Assembly (NCBI GenBank): GCA_021927905.1
Contig: BLLK01000047.1
Span: 434,001 to 498,000 of the forward strand
Source: Chaetoceros tenuissimus
Lineage: Eukaryota > Bacillariophyta > Thalassiosirophyceae > Chaetocerotales > Chaetocerotaceae
Direction: 5' to 3'
DNA length: 64,000 nt
Within the stretch, counting starts at the first letter, position 1, and each line of letters opens with the position of its first letter. Made by a program: the position numbers and the translations under genes. Shown here one piece after another: positions 61,630-64,000 of this stretch. Under the pieces are notes generated by a model. The model saw only the letters and a list, made by a program, of their open reading frames with translations, searched no databases and was not told the origin of the DNA.

Positions 61630-63901
61630 ATGCAAACTTATCGTAGTATTCTTTCTTCATCAAGAACTTATTCCATTACTACTAGACGTCCATTCAAGAA
61701 CATGACTTACAACACAGCAAGTGTTTCTACTATTGCTCAGCCGCATTTGGTGAGTAGTAAGCAAGAAAAAATCCTTACTCAGCCACAAACGAGATATGTG
61801 AAACCCCTTCATAAGAATCACATGTCGACTTCTGCAAAGTCACCTTTCAAAAGATGGCCCATGGCAATGATTGAATCTCACGGAAATTACAGAGACGATG
61901 CAGCAATCATCGAACCACTCGTAGGAGGACCACTATACTCTGCTCAAAAGGATTTACCAAAGCTACCTATCCCACATGATGACTTGAAAGATCTTATTCA
62001 AACATTTTTGCCGACTGCTCTACCACTTGCAGAATCGCCAGAAGAAGCGAGAAACCTGATTGAAACATGTAAATCATTTCCAGAACAAGCAGCTGAATTG
62101 CAGAAACGGTTGATCCATCGCAGAAATGTGGAAATGAAAGATACATCTTGGCTCCAGCTATGGTGGAACACAGAGGGATATCTCAAAATCCGTGATCCAG
62201 TCACTGTAAACGTATCGTACTTTTTTCATTTGGCAGATGATGATTCTATAGCTGCGAATTTCAATGCTGCTCAAGATTCTTCATCGAAACCCAAATTAAA
62301 CGTACAGCGTGGAGCAGCACTTTTGCATGCAACTGCTGAATTTCGTAAAATGATTTGTTCAGGGTCATATCCACATGAAAAAATGGGAAGAAAGGGTAAT
62401 CAAACACCTCTTTGTTCTGTAGCTTTCAAATACATGTTCAATTCTTGTCGTATTCCAAAGAGAGAGATGGATACTTACAAAATGTATGATCCAAGTTTGA
62501 ACAAGCATGTTGTAGTTGCTCGTAAGGGGAGATTTTATTCCTTTGATTTTGTGAATGAGGATGGTGACCCGATTGCTCTTGCAGATTTGGAAAAATGTCT
62601 AGAGAAATGCATACAACTTGCAGATGAAGCTGAAGCAAACGGAGATGAGAAGTTAGATTTAGGATGGTGTACAAGTTCTGATCGTGACTCCTGGGCTGAC
62701 GCGAGAGAAGAGATGTTGCGTGTTGGAGGAAAGACAGCAGAAAAGGCTTTGGAGAAGCTTGAGAGTGGTGCAATCTTATTGTGTTTGGACGATGAAAAAA
62801 CATATTCCAAGCAGCAGTGTGCGGATCTTTTTTGGACGGGAGATTTGAAGTCAGGTCTCAATCGCTGGTTTGACAAAAGTATTCAATTGTTTTGTACTGA
62901 GAATGGTAAAGCGGGTCTGCAAGGTGAACATTCAATGATGGATGGTATGCCAGTGATTAGCTTTACTGACTATATTACCAACAAGGCATATAGTGATGCA
63001 AAATCAAAGACTGTGACTCCAAGCCAGAAACCAGCTGAAGTAGAGGATATATTTGCTGATACTTATCCTATCTTGATGTCGAGCAATTCGAATATGAGTT
63101 CCTTGGTCGCAAAAGGTAAGAAACATGTTGAAAAATTGCCTTTACTTTACTTTACTTTGTCAGCTTTCTTATGACCTATTCTTCTGAATTGAAATAGCGC
63201 ATGGCGATTTCAACACATTGATCACCGATCAGGAGCAAACCGTCCAATACTTTTTAGGGTACGGAAGCAAGTTTATGAAGAAAGCAGGCTACTCCCCAGA
63301 TGCATATGCCCAGGTGGCAATCCAGCTTGCGGTTTATAGACTGCATGGAAAGCAAGTAGGTACTTATGAAGCAACTCAAATGCGACCATTTCTGCATGGT
63401 AGAACTGAGACTACTCGAACTGTATCGAAAGAAAGCGCTGCATTCTGTAAGCGCATGGGTATGATGGCCAACTTCAAAGACGACCCTAAAGCATTGGAAG
63501 AGAAAAGAAAGTTATTGCAAGATGCAGCCAAGACACATGTAAATTACATTAAAAAGGCTGGTAAAGGCAATGGGGTAGATAGACATTTTCTAGGACTCGC
63601 GATGCTTTCAGATGATTCAGTGAAGCTCCCAGATATCTACACAGACCCTGTCTTTGTGCGCGCCAAGACTTGGCGAGTAAGCACATCACATTTAACTCAT
63701 CCCAATATTGACAACTGGGGATTCGGAGAAGTCGTACCGGATGGTCTTGGTGTTGCATACGGAGTAAAGCCAGATACATGCTTTTTTAATATATCTGCAA
63801 GACGAGAGCATGGATGGACAGAAAAATTCAACCATTTGTTACAAGAAGCATTGCTCGAAATGAGAGCAATTCATGAACCTGTACTTTCAAGTAAGCTTTA
63901 A
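61630..63901 (+). CDS. Carnitine O-acetyltransferase-type acyltransferase, mitochondrial
   Basis: Exons 61630-63115 and 63198-63901 around an 82-nt intron (G|CG completes an Ala codon); 729 residues. The N-terminus is basic and rich in Ser/Thr (MQTYRSILSSSRTYSITTRR), as in a mitochondrial presequence. The choline/carnitine acyltransferase fold is shown by LPKLPIPHDDLKDLIQTFLP, the catalytic His434 in GEHSMMDGMPV, and the carnitine-binding region FLHGRTETTRTVS. Late motifs AMLSDDSVKLPDIYTDP and STSHLTHPNIDNWGFG also fit CrAT. Acetyl or medium-chain specificity is not decided by sequence, but length and motifs suit CrAT better than CPT1, which has membrane spans. Confidence 0.9.
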
Positions 63902-64000
63902 AAGATATTATCATAGACTAGGTCGACAGATTATTATTATTTTTTTAGTGTATTATTTGGTATTATGCTTGTGTTGTTGTAATTAGTTTCAAAAGTGCAA

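Noticed and set aside
1-64000. CRISPR arrays, LTR or virus-derived elements, bacterial operons
   Set aside because: None seen: no regularly spaced repeats, no reverse transcriptase, integrase or capsid-like frames, and genes are separately arranged with introns.

Overview
This is nuclear DNA of a eukaryotic microalga, most likely a diatom and probably a centric one. The genes are AT-rich, with few introns. The introns I could place are GT-AG and short (58-94 nt, with one of 169 nt). Several proteins begin with a signal peptide followed by an A-F or S-F type motif, as in bipartite plastid targeting of stramenopiles (for example ADAFSV, TDAFTVP, TTAAFTM). Typically eukaryotic genes such as Ku80, VPS33, an HMGB-like protein, ribosomal protein eL38, NDUFAF5 and SLC25 carriers lie beside plastid-type enzymes. 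Three genes have relatives tied to cilia or flagella. Among diatoms only centric species have flagellated sperm, so this argues for a centric species. No CRISPR array, bacterial operon, virus-derived element or LTR element was seen.

Layout. 0-9 kb: a membrane protein with a possible plastid presequence, a divergent SLC25-type carrier, a GC-rich foldback repeat next to a tRNA-like sequence with a lost acceptor stem, a thioredoxin-like protein of the dynein light chain/NME8 type divergent from a coiled-coil protein, and a plastid-type ThiO-like oxidase with a long repeat-bearing tail. 9-26 kb: sulfatase, Ku80, VPS33, a secreted or membrane protein rich in Gly/Ser/Tyr with an RXL motif, a pre-Nudix/Nudix hydrolase, a carotenoid cleavage dioxygenase, a SWIM zinc-finger protein, a five-exon OSCA/TMEM63-like channel and an ankyrin protein. 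27-42 kb: an SGNH hydrolase, a metallophosphoesterase-LamG-PAN surface protein, a UPF0193 protein divergent from CFAP57, a FAIM-like protein with an acidic tail, and a secreted zincin-like protein with EGF and Cys-rich modules. 42-64 kb: a thiamine pyrophosphate carrier, ALKBH6, a two-box HMG protein, a PPR protein, a plastid-type CLC, a bacterial-type GluRS fused to an EMAPII domain, NDUFAF5, a DUF1995 protein, eL38, UDP-glucose 4-epimerase and carnitine acetyltransferase.

Genes lie on both strands without operons. Many neighbours are tail-to-tail with 30-100 bp between stop codons, and a few are head-to-head with short shared upstream regions. Plastid functions (ThiO, CCD, GluRS, DUF1995, CLC) and mitochondrial functions (NDUFAF5, thiamine pyrophosphate carrier, carnitine acetyltransferase) are scattered. 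The most notable items are the divergent UPF0193/CFAP57 pair with a third flagellar-type gene nearby, the GluRS-EMAPII fusion, the repeated C-terminal module on ThiO, the RXL/GSY-rich membrane protein, and the foldback plus tRNA-like patch. All coordinates and splice sites were read by eye; family names come from remembered motifs, not from a search.
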